This document shows, piece by piece, positions 57,118 through 64,000 of a DNA stretch of 64,000 nucleotides; positions within the stretch are counted from its first letter, which is position 1, and the number at the start of each line of letters is the position of its first letter. A program made the translations under genes and the position numbers. The notes beneath the pieces were generated by a model, which searched no databases, was not told the origin of the DNA, and saw only the letters and a list, made by a program, of their open reading frames with translations. Source of the stretch: Desulfosudis oleivorans (GTDB lineage: Bacteria > Desulfobacterota > Desulfobacteria > Desulfobacterales > SURF-7). The stretch covers positions 1 to 64,000 of the forward strand of contig DYJD01000027.1 in the NCBI GenBank assembly GCA_020723325.1, written 5' to 3'.

Positions 57118-59031
57118 TTATTTTTTTTGATTCGCAATACTGATAACACAACGAAACCCAACTCCTTCAAAAGCCTCCCAGGGGTGACGCTCGATATAGA
57201 GAGGGATACTTTCTTTTCCCGCAAGGCCGGGATGCCCACCCAAAATAACGTACTCCATTCGGGCTGGATTGGTTTTATTCCCATCCGCTTCCAAGATTTT
57301 AAGGCCCCACTCCCCGATTTCTTTATTCAACCCTCGAATTCCATATACATCAGGTTGAAGCATCATCGCCGGCGGTGGAATTCTGAAAACAGATTGAGGC
57401 ATTATGACTTGATCCTGGTTCTGTTCATGGCGATGGGCAGCCGTCGTTACTGAATCTTGCTGTACGGACGAGGCTGTCTGGGTTTCTTTTTCCTTCTCCT
57501 TTTTTTCCGCACTTGCTACGTAAAGCCATTCCTCATATGTCGGTAAGCGTTTGTCATAAAATCGGGCGTAAGCGGAAGCCCCATACCCCGTTACGCGCAG
57601 TACCGGACAGGCCGCGTGTTCCGCGCCGTGGACATGAAATTTTCCGTTTTCAAAAACAATCGGTTCGTATCCCTTTCCTATTTCTCCTATCATCAGCCAA
57701 ATCTTGGCTTTGTGTCGGACGATTTCGTTTTCCACCTTGATTCTTGGAAAAACCTGATTGAGAAATTCCACATACTGGTGGTTGGTAACCCAGGTCTCAT
57801 CCATGTAAAAAGAGTTCAGATGACCGGAGTCGCTTTTGCCGGAAATTCCAGGCGGAACGGGATTCCCGGCCGGGATCAACCGCATAATGGAGTGATCCTT
57901 ACCTTGCAGGAGCTGGGATGATGAATCGATTTTCACATTTCCGGCTGCACCGGCGTCATTCCCCCGGGCCTGGTCGTGAATGCCGTGAATGTGTGATCCT
58001 TCGCCCGGGATTCCGGTGTCGATGCTTTTTTTATGAAAAAAAATGCTCCCAATGCTGACCAGACCACCGAAAATAAGCAATGCCACGGCAAACAAAAGAT
58101 TTTTTTTACCTTGCAGGATTTTTTCCTTCGTGGACTTGCCAGTGAGAATCGACGTTTTTTCTGTTGAACCAGTCTTTATAGTTGCCTGAATTACATTCCG
58201 GAAGTCCTCCACAGATGAAAATCGCTGGCTTTTATCTTTTGCCGTTGCGGTTTGAATAATGCGGTCGATTTCTTGATAAAAAGAGGTGGCCGGGTTTTTC
58301 AGGCACGCCATTTGAAAAGGGATTTCATTGGAACTGATCGCCCCAGAGGCGGCTTCATAAAGAATTTTACCAAGTGAGTATATATCTGTCCGGTGATCCG
58401 TCCTTTTTAAATCCGAAAAATGTTCGGGGGACATATAAGGGGGTGTCCCTTTGATATCCTTGGACTGGGTGACCGGTTTCAGTCTGTGTGAGCGCGCCAG
58501 ACCGAAATCGGCAATCTTGGGAACATTTCCATCCATTAAAATATTTTCCGGTTTTAAATCCCGATGAATCACCCCAAGCTTATGCAGTGTCTCCACTCCA
58601 TCAAGCAAAGGTAGAAAATAGAGGAGCAGCCAGTCCTTCAATTGATTATCATCCGGATGAAATCCTTCTTCCGACATGGTGGATCGCAAGGTGGCCCCTG
58701 GGATGAATTCCATGGCGATATATCTGATATTACTTTCCGTCCCATTTTTCAGAAGTATGGTGCCATAGTCATAAAGATGCAGCACGTTGGGATGATCGAT
58801 CTGGGCCATGACTTGAACTTCACGCTGGAATCTCTCAAGGCACGTCTGGGCCTCATACGGATCATCTCCGAATTCTTGAAAGAATTTTTGTGAAATGATC
58901 TTAAGGGCGATGTCGCGCTTCAGATTCAACTGGTGCACGCGGTACACTTCGCCCATGCCCCCCATGCCGATGAGTTCCATGACAACCCATCTGTCATTAA
59001 TGACCATGCCGGTTTCAAATGTGTTTTTCAC
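57118..59031 (-). CDS. Ser/Thr protein kinase fused to FGE-sulfatase-like domain
   Basis: 637 residues. N-terminal Hanks-type kinase: G-loop LIGMGGMGEVYRVHQ, VAIK-type Lys in DIALKIIS, catalytic GVIHRDLKPENIL, DFGLA and GTPPYMSPE. A membrane segment lies near residue 310 (LFAVALLIFGGLVSIGSIFF). The C-terminal half has FYMDETWVTNHQYVEFLN and RLPTYEEWLYVAS, typical of the formylglycine-generating-enzyme (SUMF1) fold. The start overlaps the HD-GYP stop (ATGA), so both signalling proteins are co-translated. Confidence 0.9.
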   Translation of the reverse strand: MKNTFETGMVINDRWVVMELIGMGGMGEVYRVHQLNLKRDIALKIISQKFFQEFGDDPYEAQTCLERFQREVQVMAQIDHPNVLHLYDYGTILLKNGTESNIRYIAMEFIPGATLRSTMSEEGFHPDDNQLKDWLLLYFLPLLDGVETLHKLGVIHRDLKPENILMDGNVPKIADFGLARSHRLKPVTQSKDIKGTPPYMSPEHFSDLKRTDHRTDIYSLGKILYEAASGAISSNEIPFQMACLKNPATSFYQEIDRIIQTATAKDKSQRFSSVEDFRNVIQATIKTGSTEKTSILTGKSTKEKILQGKKNLLFAVALLIFGGLVSIGSIFFHKKSIDTGIPGEGSHIHGIHDQARGNDAGAAGNVKIDSSSQLLQGKDHSIMRLIPAGNPVPPGISGKSDSGHLNSFYMDETWVTNHQYVEFLNQVFPRIKVENEIVRHKAKIWLMIGEIGKGYEPIVFENGKFHVHGAEHAACPVLRVTGYGASAYARFYDKRLPTYEEWLYVASAEKKEKEKETQTASSVQQDSVTTAAHRHEQNQDQVIMPQSVFRIPPPAMMLQPDVYGIRGLNKEIGEWGLKILEADGNKTNPARMEYVILGGHPGLAGKESIPLYIERHPWEAFEGVGFRCVISIANQKK

Positions 59032-61298
59032 AAATCCGCATCCTTGTATTTTTCCATGATCAATACAATTTCATCCTGGACGGCAAAAAAAGCGTCCACA
59101 ACTTTCGGATCAAAATGGGTTCCTCGGCCTTCCTGGATAATGGTGAGAGCCGCCTCCAGTGCAAAGGCTTTTTTATATGGCCGTTTGGAAGTCAGGGCGT
59201 CAAAGACGTCGGCGATGGCGATAATACGCCCGGCCGGCGGGATTTCTTCCCCTTGAAGCCCCTTGGGATAGCCTGTACCGTCCCAGCGCTCGTGATGAGT
59301 GAGCGCGATGACCTCGGCCAGCTTCATGAATTCTCCGCGGGAACCTCCGAGAATTTTCCCTCCCAGGATGGTGTGTTGTTTCATGGTTTCCCATTCTAGG
59401 GGATCAAGCTTGCCGGGCTTCAGCAGAATATCATCCGGAACGGCGATTTTTCCCACATCGTGCATGGGCGCCGCATACAGAATGGCTTCCACCATTTTTT
59501 TTCCCAGCCCCATTTGGTTGGCTATGGCGGCTGCGTAATGGCTCATGCGCTGCAGATGGGCGCCGGTGTCCTCATCCCGATATTCGGCGGCTAAAAGGAG
59601 CCGGTGAATGGTTTCCAGCGATACCTCTTTGATTTCATTGATGTAGGCTTCTGTCTCCCATTCAAAGGCCATGCGGCGGGCCAGTGTGCAAAGCAATTTT
59701 ATATCCTCTTCATGGATTTCCAATTCACTGGTATCCAGCATGGCCACGATACCCAATACCACTCCGCCGCTTGATAGAACGGGCACTCCCACATAACTGA
59801 GGATGGAATGCTCGCGCAGGAAAGGGTCCGCAGGAAAGGCTTCCGCGGCCCGGGAATGTCGGCAAATGTTCTGGTTTTGACTGATTTCGGTACAGGGCGG
59901 TGCATTTGCGGGGAGGTTTATTCCATGCATAATGCCGCCTTGCTTGAAAAAAGAGACGATGGTTCTCGAACTGTCCCGAATCCTTTCCACAGTGGCCATA
60001 CGGTGGCTCGTTACGGAAACAATAAACGCCACGACTTTATCGGCAATGTTGTTGGGATCTTTTGTGATGTGGACCCCCAAATCATAAAGTCCGGTTAAAC
60101 GGTTGGTTTTTCCCTTCAGGGCATGCACCATGGTGTTAAAGCCCGAGCCCAGAATTTGTAACTCATCCCGACTGGTTATGTGCACGTTGGTTTCCAGATC
60201 ACCACGGGAAACCCTTCTTATCGCCGAATGAAGCCGGTGAATGGAATCGAGAATGCGGCGTGCGAATAGGACGGAAAAGCTCCAGGTCATGCACAGAATC
60301 CCGAGGATCACATAGCCGAGAAAATTTTTAAACTGGCGCAAGGGGGCTTCCACCACTCGCCTGAGCGTATCAAAACCGATAGCCAGGGAAAGAGTGGGGG
60401 ATAGTCGGAGGGTGGTGTAGAAAATTTCCCTTTCCCCGGAGAAAAGGACGCCTTCCTGGCCGGACAAAATTTCGGTGACCAGTTCCGGATATTCTGATTT
60501 AAGATTTGTTTTGGCTATGGGAAGAGGGGTATTGCCGGTTTCCGGTAACTGATCCTGGGAAAGACTCAGGAAAGCGCCTTTTGCGTCGGCAATGAAAAAT
60601 CTGCCTGCATCCTTGATCTGAAAAACGTCAAACCGTTTTTTAACATCCAGGAAACCCTGGGCTCGGACATCCGCCACGATCAAACCCCGCTTTCTTCCGA
60701 CTGAATCAGAGAGGGCTGCGGCGTAACGGAAAACAGGGGGCTGTTGCGGATCAAGGTCCTGCTGAATGAGAGATATATCCACTATATTCTCACTCATTTC
60801 CATGAATTTCATGAAATACGGTTGAAGAAAGGCGTTTTCAAGTTCGCCTTCGGGAACAACACGGATATTTTCGTTGTCATGATCCACCCGGACGAGTTCC
60901 ATTCCGGTTGCGTCGATAAGACTAATCCGAATATAATGGTTTTTGATAAGCATTTCATTCCGGAAAATGGTTTCCAACTGCTGCTTCCATTGCTGAAAAG
61001 TGATTTTATCAACAGGATCGATGAGTCCGTTGTTATTTCTAGAACGGAAAATTCCTGAAACCGGCGGCAAGCGCAGCAATAATCGGAAACCCTCTTCCAT
61101 ATGGTTCATATGCACCTGAATGAGTTGCTTGATTTTATACAAGGACCCCATGTATTCGAATTCCATCATTTCGTGCACATGATGCCTGGCGGTGATATAG
61201 GCAAAACTTCCTATGGCTCCGGCGCAAGAAAGGCTCACAACCAGAACCAGGAGGGCGACTTTATACTTGAGTTTGAATATTTTTTTTGCCGCTTGCAT
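59028..61298 (-). CDS. HD-GYP phosphodiesterase with periplasmic sensor and HAMP
   Basis: 756 residues. N-terminal membrane segment (ALLVLVVSLSCAGAIGSFAY), a large Cache-like periplasmic domain, second membrane segment (LGYVILGILCMTWSFSVLFA), HAMP (SIHRLHSAIRRVSRGDLETN), a GAF-like domain, then HD-GYP with APMHDVGKIAVPDDIL and HHERWDGTGYPKGLQGE. Breaks down cyclic di-GMP in response to an external signal. The 56.9-57.1 kb gap after the kinase carries only the REP-like repeat. Confidence 0.93.
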   Translation of the reverse strand: MQAAKKIFKLKYKVALLVLVVSLSCAGAIGSFAYITARHHVHEMMEFEYMGSLYKIKQLIQVHMNHMEEGFRLLLRLPPVSGIFRSRNNNGLIDPVDKITFQQWKQQLETIFRNEMLIKNHYIRISLIDATGMELVRVDHDNENIRVVPEGELENAFLQPYFMKFMEMSENIVDISLIQQDLDPQQPPVFRYAAALSDSVGRKRGLIVADVRAQGFLDVKKRFDVFQIKDAGRFFIADAKGAFLSLSQDQLPETGNTPLPIAKTNLKSEYPELVTEILSGQEGVLFSGEREIFYTTLRLSPTLSLAIGFDTLRRVVEAPLRQFKNFLGYVILGILCMTWSFSVLFARRILDSIHRLHSAIRRVSRGDLETNVHITSRDELQILGSGFNTMVHALKGKTNRLTGLYDLGVHITKDPNNIADKVVAFIVSVTSHRMATVERIRDSSRTIVSFFKQGGIMHGINLPANAPPCTEISQNQNICRHSRAAEAFPADPFLREHSILSYVGVPVLSSGGVVLGIVAMLDTSELEIHEEDIKLLCTLARRMAFEWETEAYINEIKEVSLETIHRLLLAAEYRDEDTGAHLQRMSHYAAAIANQMGLGKKMVEAILYAAPMHDVGKIAVPDDILLKPGKLDPLEWETMKQHTILGGKILGGSRGEFMKLAEVIALTHHERWDGTGYPKGLQGEEIPPAGRIIAIADVFDALTSKRPYKKAFALEAALTIIQEGRGTHFDPKVVDAFFAVQDEIVLIMEKYKDADL

Positions 61299-61380
61299 TG
61301 TTCAGCTCACTGATTGACTCGGGAGCGGATTATAAATTTTATCAGAAAACGATGGGCCGGCTTGAATCAGAGCACTTGCC

Positions 61381-62202
61381 TTAAAACCAGCGCACGAAAC
61401 CAAAGGAAGCGCCGACGTCCGCCGAGGCGTCGCTCAACCCGAACGATAAGGCGGCCTGTACGGCGTAGTCCTTATTCAGCATATAAAACCCGCTGAGGTA
61501 AATATCCTGGGCCGTATCCGCGCCCGACACATAGGCGCCTTTGTTCTCATAGAAAACCGCTATTTCGCCGGCATTGAACGCCCGTGAGAGGCCGAGGGCA
61601 TATACCGGCACATCGTTGTACTTCTGGAGCGCGCTGTCGCCGTTGATGATGTATCCGCCCTGGCCCATTAGGGCAAAGGAACCAAAGGCCTTTTTCAGCA
61701 GGATGAAACCGCCGAAATCCGCTTCGCCGGTTCCCAGGCCCTTGTTTTTGTCGGCGGTCGGCAGTTTGACAGCCAGCCCGCCGCTCAGCGTGAACCCGGC
61801 CATATCCTCGGTGATAATTTTATGGCTGCCGCGGATCAGGACGTCGCCGAGACCGGTTTCCGATTCACTGCCCTGGGTTCCGCTGCTTTGGGCCGACAGG
61901 AGGGAAGTCGAGACAGCGGCCTCATAATTCCGGGCCGCATAGCCGACAGCCGGCGTCAGATAAAAAAGGCGGTAGTTCGTATCGGTGCCGAAATCCCCGC
62001 CACGGTAGCCGAGGGTTGTGGAAAAATAAGCGCGGCCGCTTCCGGCTCCGGCAAGGGAAGTCCACATCAAACAACAAAGGAACACGGCCGTTCCGATCAG
62101 TTTTCCACGCGATTTCATGGAGTGTTTACGTGATTGGACGGGCGGATTGCGGAATAAATTTGTCTGTGTTCCGGTCGTGATTGCTATGGCTGGATTTTTC
62201 AT
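61381..62202 (-). CDS. Outer-membrane beta-barrel protein (porin/MtrB-like pattern unknown)
   Basis: About 273 residues from ATG 62202, which follows GAAGGAG; ATG 62118 gives a shorter form beginning at the signal peptide (LIGTAVFLCCLMWTSLAGA). Mature part is beta-rich with repeated alternating strands and ends in SFGFVRWF, a C-terminal aromatic typical of outer-membrane barrels. Segments SGGLAVKLPTADKNKGLGTG and GGFILLKKAFGSFALMGQGG match transporter-like barrels of unknown function. Confidence 0.7.
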   Translation of the reverse strand: MKNPAIAITTGTQTNLFRNPPVQSRKHSMKSRGKLIGTAVFLCCLMWTSLAGAGSGRAYFSTTLGYRGGDFGTDTNYRLFYLTPAVGYAARNYEAAVSTSLLSAQSSGTQGSESETGLGDVLIRGSHKIITEDMAGFTLSGGLAVKLPTADKNKGLGTGEADFGGFILLKKAFGSFALMGQGGYIINGDSALQKYNDVPVYALGLSRAFNAGEIAVFYENKGAYVSGADTAQDIYLSGFYMLNKDYAVQAALSFGLSDASADVGASFGFVRWF

Positions 62203-62220
62203 TTTGCTCCTTCGGGCCTC

Positions 62221-62265
62221 GATCATCGTTTCAGCCGTATCGCGGCTGGAAGCCGCTCCTACCAA
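62221..62265. repeat. REP-like intergenic repeat, copy 2
   Basis: Second copy of the GATCATCGTTTC...GCGGCTGGAAGCCGC repeat, just upstream of the barrel gene. Confidence 0.65.
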
Positions 62266-62375
62266 GCAGTGATGGCCGAAATGATGACCATGGCCCTCCT
62301 TTGATGTTGGGTCTTGATCATCGTTTCGGCCGGGCAGAAAAATCCGAAACCGAAAGAATGATCAAGACCGTTCTT

Positions 62376-62852
62376 TCAATTCATCGAGTGAACACCCTGC
62401 ATCAAACTGTTCATTTCATCCATGCGTTTCTGCATTTGCGCGGTTGTCGCGGAATCCATATGGCCCTGGGCCATCTGCTTGGACATATCCTGCATGTTTT
62501 CAGAAATGCCTTTCATTACCTCGGACATCCGCTGCATGTCCGCCTGGGTCATTTGACCCTGCATCATCTGCTGCATGGCGCCGTTCATTTGCTGCATCAT
62601 GTTCATCATGCCCTGCATCATTTCATGGTTCATGCCGTGGGACATCATCTGGGAGCCGGTCATTTGACCGCCCATAATATGCCCGCCGCCGGAACCGGAA
62701 TGCGAATCATGATCCATGCCGGACATCCCGCCGGTATCGGTGCCTGATTTAGAACTACCGCCCGTGCCGGACATGCCGCCGCCCATGCCTGCCAGGGCCG
62801 TCGAAGCCGACAACAGGAACGCCAGAATGATCATCATCGTAAATTTTTTCAT
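62376..62852 (-). CDS. Methionine-rich exported protein 1
   Basis: About 158 residues from ATG 62852 (AAAGGAG upstream). Signal peptide (MIILAFLLSASTALA), Gly/Ser/His linker with GMSGMDHDSHSGSGGG, then a Met/Gln-rich helical region with repeated QMMxxMNxxM and MQQMMQGQMTQADMQRMSEV. Met- and His-rich periplasmic proteins often bind copper or silver; this is only a suggestion. Paralogue directly upstream at 62941-63390. Confidence 0.7.
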   Translation of the reverse strand: MKKFTMMIILAFLLSASTALAGMGGGMSGTGGSSKSGTDTGGMSGMDHDSHSGSGGGHIMGGQMTGSQMMSHGMNHEMMQGMMNMMQQMNGAMQQMMQGQMTQADMQRMSEVMKGISENMQDMSKQMAQGHMDSATTAQMQKRMDEMNSLMQGVHSMN

Positions 62853-62940
62853 GTTTCTCTCCTTTCGCAGTTTGGAGGGGAATGCTGCAACTCTGTAATC
62901 CAGCATGGTAGCCGTACGCGGGTGAATCCAGTAATACCGA

Positions 62941-63390
62941 TCAGTTCTTTTTTGTCTTGATTCCCTGCATCTTTCGATTTATTTCATCCATGCGCTTCTG
63001 CATTTGCGCGGTTGTCGCGGAATCCATACGGCCCTGAGCCATCTGCTTGGACATGTCCTGCATGTTTTCGGACATGTCTTTCATCACCTCGGACATCTGC
63101 TGCATGTCCGCCTGGGTCATTTGACCCTGCATCATCTGCTGCATGGCGCCGCTCATCTGCTGCATCATGTTCATCATGCCCTGCATCATCTGGGTATTCA
63201 TGTTTTGGGACATCATCTGGGAGCCGGTCATTTGACCGCTCCCCATGTGACCGCTGCCTTGACCGGTGCCCGAAGTTCCGCCCATGTCGCCCGTCCCCGA
63301 GCCTGAGCTGCCGCCCATGCCCATTCCCGCTAGGGCTGTCGAAGCCGTCAAGATGAATCCCAAGGCAACCATCAATGTAATTCTTTTCAT
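62941..63390 (-). CDS. Methionine-rich exported protein 2 (paralogue)
   Basis: 149 residues with signal peptide (LMVALGFILTASTALA), Gly/Ser linker and the same Met/Gln-rich helix, nearly identical over about 80 residues to the neighbour (MQQMMQGQMTQADMQQMSEV, AQGRMDSATTAQMQKRMDE). Preceded by AAGGAGGAC. A tandem duplication that has diverged in the linker (the other copy has more histidines). Confidence 0.7.
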   Translation of the reverse strand: MKRITLMVALGFILTASTALAGMGMGGSSGSGTGDMGGTSGTGQGSGHMGSGQMTGSQMMSQNMNTQMMQGMMNMMQQMSGAMQQMMQGQMTQADMQQMSEVMKDMSENMQDMSKQMAQGRMDSATTAQMQKRMDEINRKMQGIKTKKN

Positions 63391-63541
63391 TTTGTCCTCC
63401 TTAAAGATTGTTTATTGTTCGAAACCATCTCTTAAAATATGGCGCGGTATGTCCGTTTTTCAGGAAGTGTGAATTTTTTGCGCGCATGGCTCATGCGTTT
63501 ATATCAATCCCACATTACACTTCTCACATCTCACTTCTCAC

Positions 63542-64000
63542 TTACTCCCGCTGAATCCACATCTCCCACAGGGCGCGCAGCGCCACGAAAGCGAAAATTC
63601 CACCAAACAGGCTTCCCGCGGGCGCATGCAACCAGAAGAACAGCGGTGATACATAGTTTTTAAGCCACACCGCGGCAATATCCGTCAAAACGCCCGCAAA
63701 CGGCAGGGCCACCAATAGGTTTCGAACACGCGCAGGCAGACTGAGCATGCAAGCGATGGCGCCCATGAAGAAAAAGATCATGTTCATGCCGAAAATATGG
63801 ATATGGGTCCATTTCAAGAGCCAGACAAATTGCTCGGTCTTGTGGAAGGGTGGCTTTGCCTGGGGTTGAGCCGGGGCGACCGGCGCATCGAACAGATCGC
63901 CATGAGCGCCCGCCATATGCATCCCTTTATGCATAGCCGGTGAATCCGGCCCAGGCGTTGCGGCGGGCGCCTGGCCGGCCGTTGATTTCACTTTCTCGAA
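63542..64000 (-). CDS. Membrane protein, 5' end beyond window
   Basis: The frame stays open to the right edge, so the start is outside the window or at GTG 63991. A His/Met/Pro-rich soluble part (MHKGMHMAGAHGDLFD) is followed by at least three membrane segments (THIHIFGMNMIFFFMGAIAC, LLVALPFAGVLTDIAAVWL, LFGGIFAFVALRALWEMW). Possibly a metal- or redox-linked membrane protein; unnamed. Between it and the Met-rich gene (63391-63541) I see nothing but AT-rich DNA. Confidence 0.6.
   Translation of the reverse strand, partial: FEKVKSTAGQAPAATPGPDSPAMHKGMHMAGAHGDLFDAPVAPAQPQAKPPFHKTEQFVWLLKWTHIHIFGMNMIFFFMGAIACMLSLPARVRNLLVALPFAGVLTDIAAVWLKNYVSPLFFWLHAPAGSLFGGIFAFVALRALWEMWIQRE

Noticed and set aside
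1..64000. tRNA, rRNA, integrase or attachment sites
   Set aside because: I looked for them as evidence for an integrated element and found none that I can support.

Overview
The window reads as a conjugative plasmid or integrated conjugative element from a Gram-negative bacterium, most likely a Desulfobacterota (sulfate-reducer-like) host. That assignment is inferred from the mixture of an F-type transfer apparatus, IHF/HU proteins, HD-GYP and eukaryotic-type kinase genes and overall protein style; no rRNA or other taxonomic marker is present. No integrase, transposase, rRNA or tRNA gene was recognised.

Layout. 1-5.9 kb: accessory genes on the + strand (pentapeptide-repeat protein cut by the window edge, AAA/OLD-like ATPase, small membrane proteins, a VapBC-type toxin-antitoxin pair, an IHF-like protein). 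5.9-9.99 kb: a minus-strand operon of a ribbon-helix-helix-like regulator, DnaB helicase, a 45-residue protein and a Cas12m (type V-M) effector, followed 24 bp after the effector stop by a tiny CRISPR array. 10-32.5 kb: a minus-strand F-type type IV secretion operon (traA L E K B V C H, lipoprotein, G, orf, dsbC-like, slt, N W U trbC, S26 peptidase, F, Cys-rich protein, traD). 32.8-36.5 kb: a double-HTH regulator, then a parA/winged-helix replication-or-partition operon with 8-bp tandem repeats both upstream and inside the coding sequence. 37-49 kb: + strand cassettes (DUF932, DUF3560-methyltransferase fusion, HigBA-like TA, many small hypothetical genes) driven by a triplicated promoter module and separated by duplicated non-coding elements. 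49.5-53.3 kb: MobC-like protein, a MOBQ oriT (nic core at 49990-50001 next to a hairpin) and a MOBQ relaxase-helicase. 53.3-56.2 kb: AAA ATPase / receiver / hypothetical operon, an H1-like and an HU protein. 56.4-64 kb: ParDE, then genes that look like host chromosome (HD-GYP sensor, Ser/Thr kinase-FGE, outer-membrane protein, two Met-rich exported proteins, a partial membrane protein), with a REP-like repeat not seen in the element part.

Main discovery. The Cas12m mini-array carries spacers that look like pieces of conjugation genes from a related but diverged element. Spacer 1 (6131-6165) is 29/35 identical to this element's own traE; five of the six differences fall at codon third positions and the spacer still reads in frame as traE. 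Spacer 2 (6057-6091) begins with a stretch that reads as the traA pilin segment AYDIYD with synonymous changes. Both corresponding sites in this element lie directly 3' of a 5'-TTN motif (TTA, TTT), the PAM type reported for Cas12m, and the self copies carry mismatches in the PAM-proximal seed. This suggests a plasmid-borne Cas12m system aimed at the transfer apparatus of competing relatives. A 17-bp palindrome TTGTTACAAGGTAACAA recurs at least seven times, including in front of the dnaB-cas12m operon and inside the array, suggesting one regulon.

How the genes fit together: nicking at the oriT would send the minus strand first, so the 37-49 kb region would be the leading region; all its genes are on the strand that can be transcribed from the incoming T-strand. 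The three multi-hairpin GC elements upstream of its promoters are candidates for single-strand promoters or other ssDNA-active structures; this is inference.
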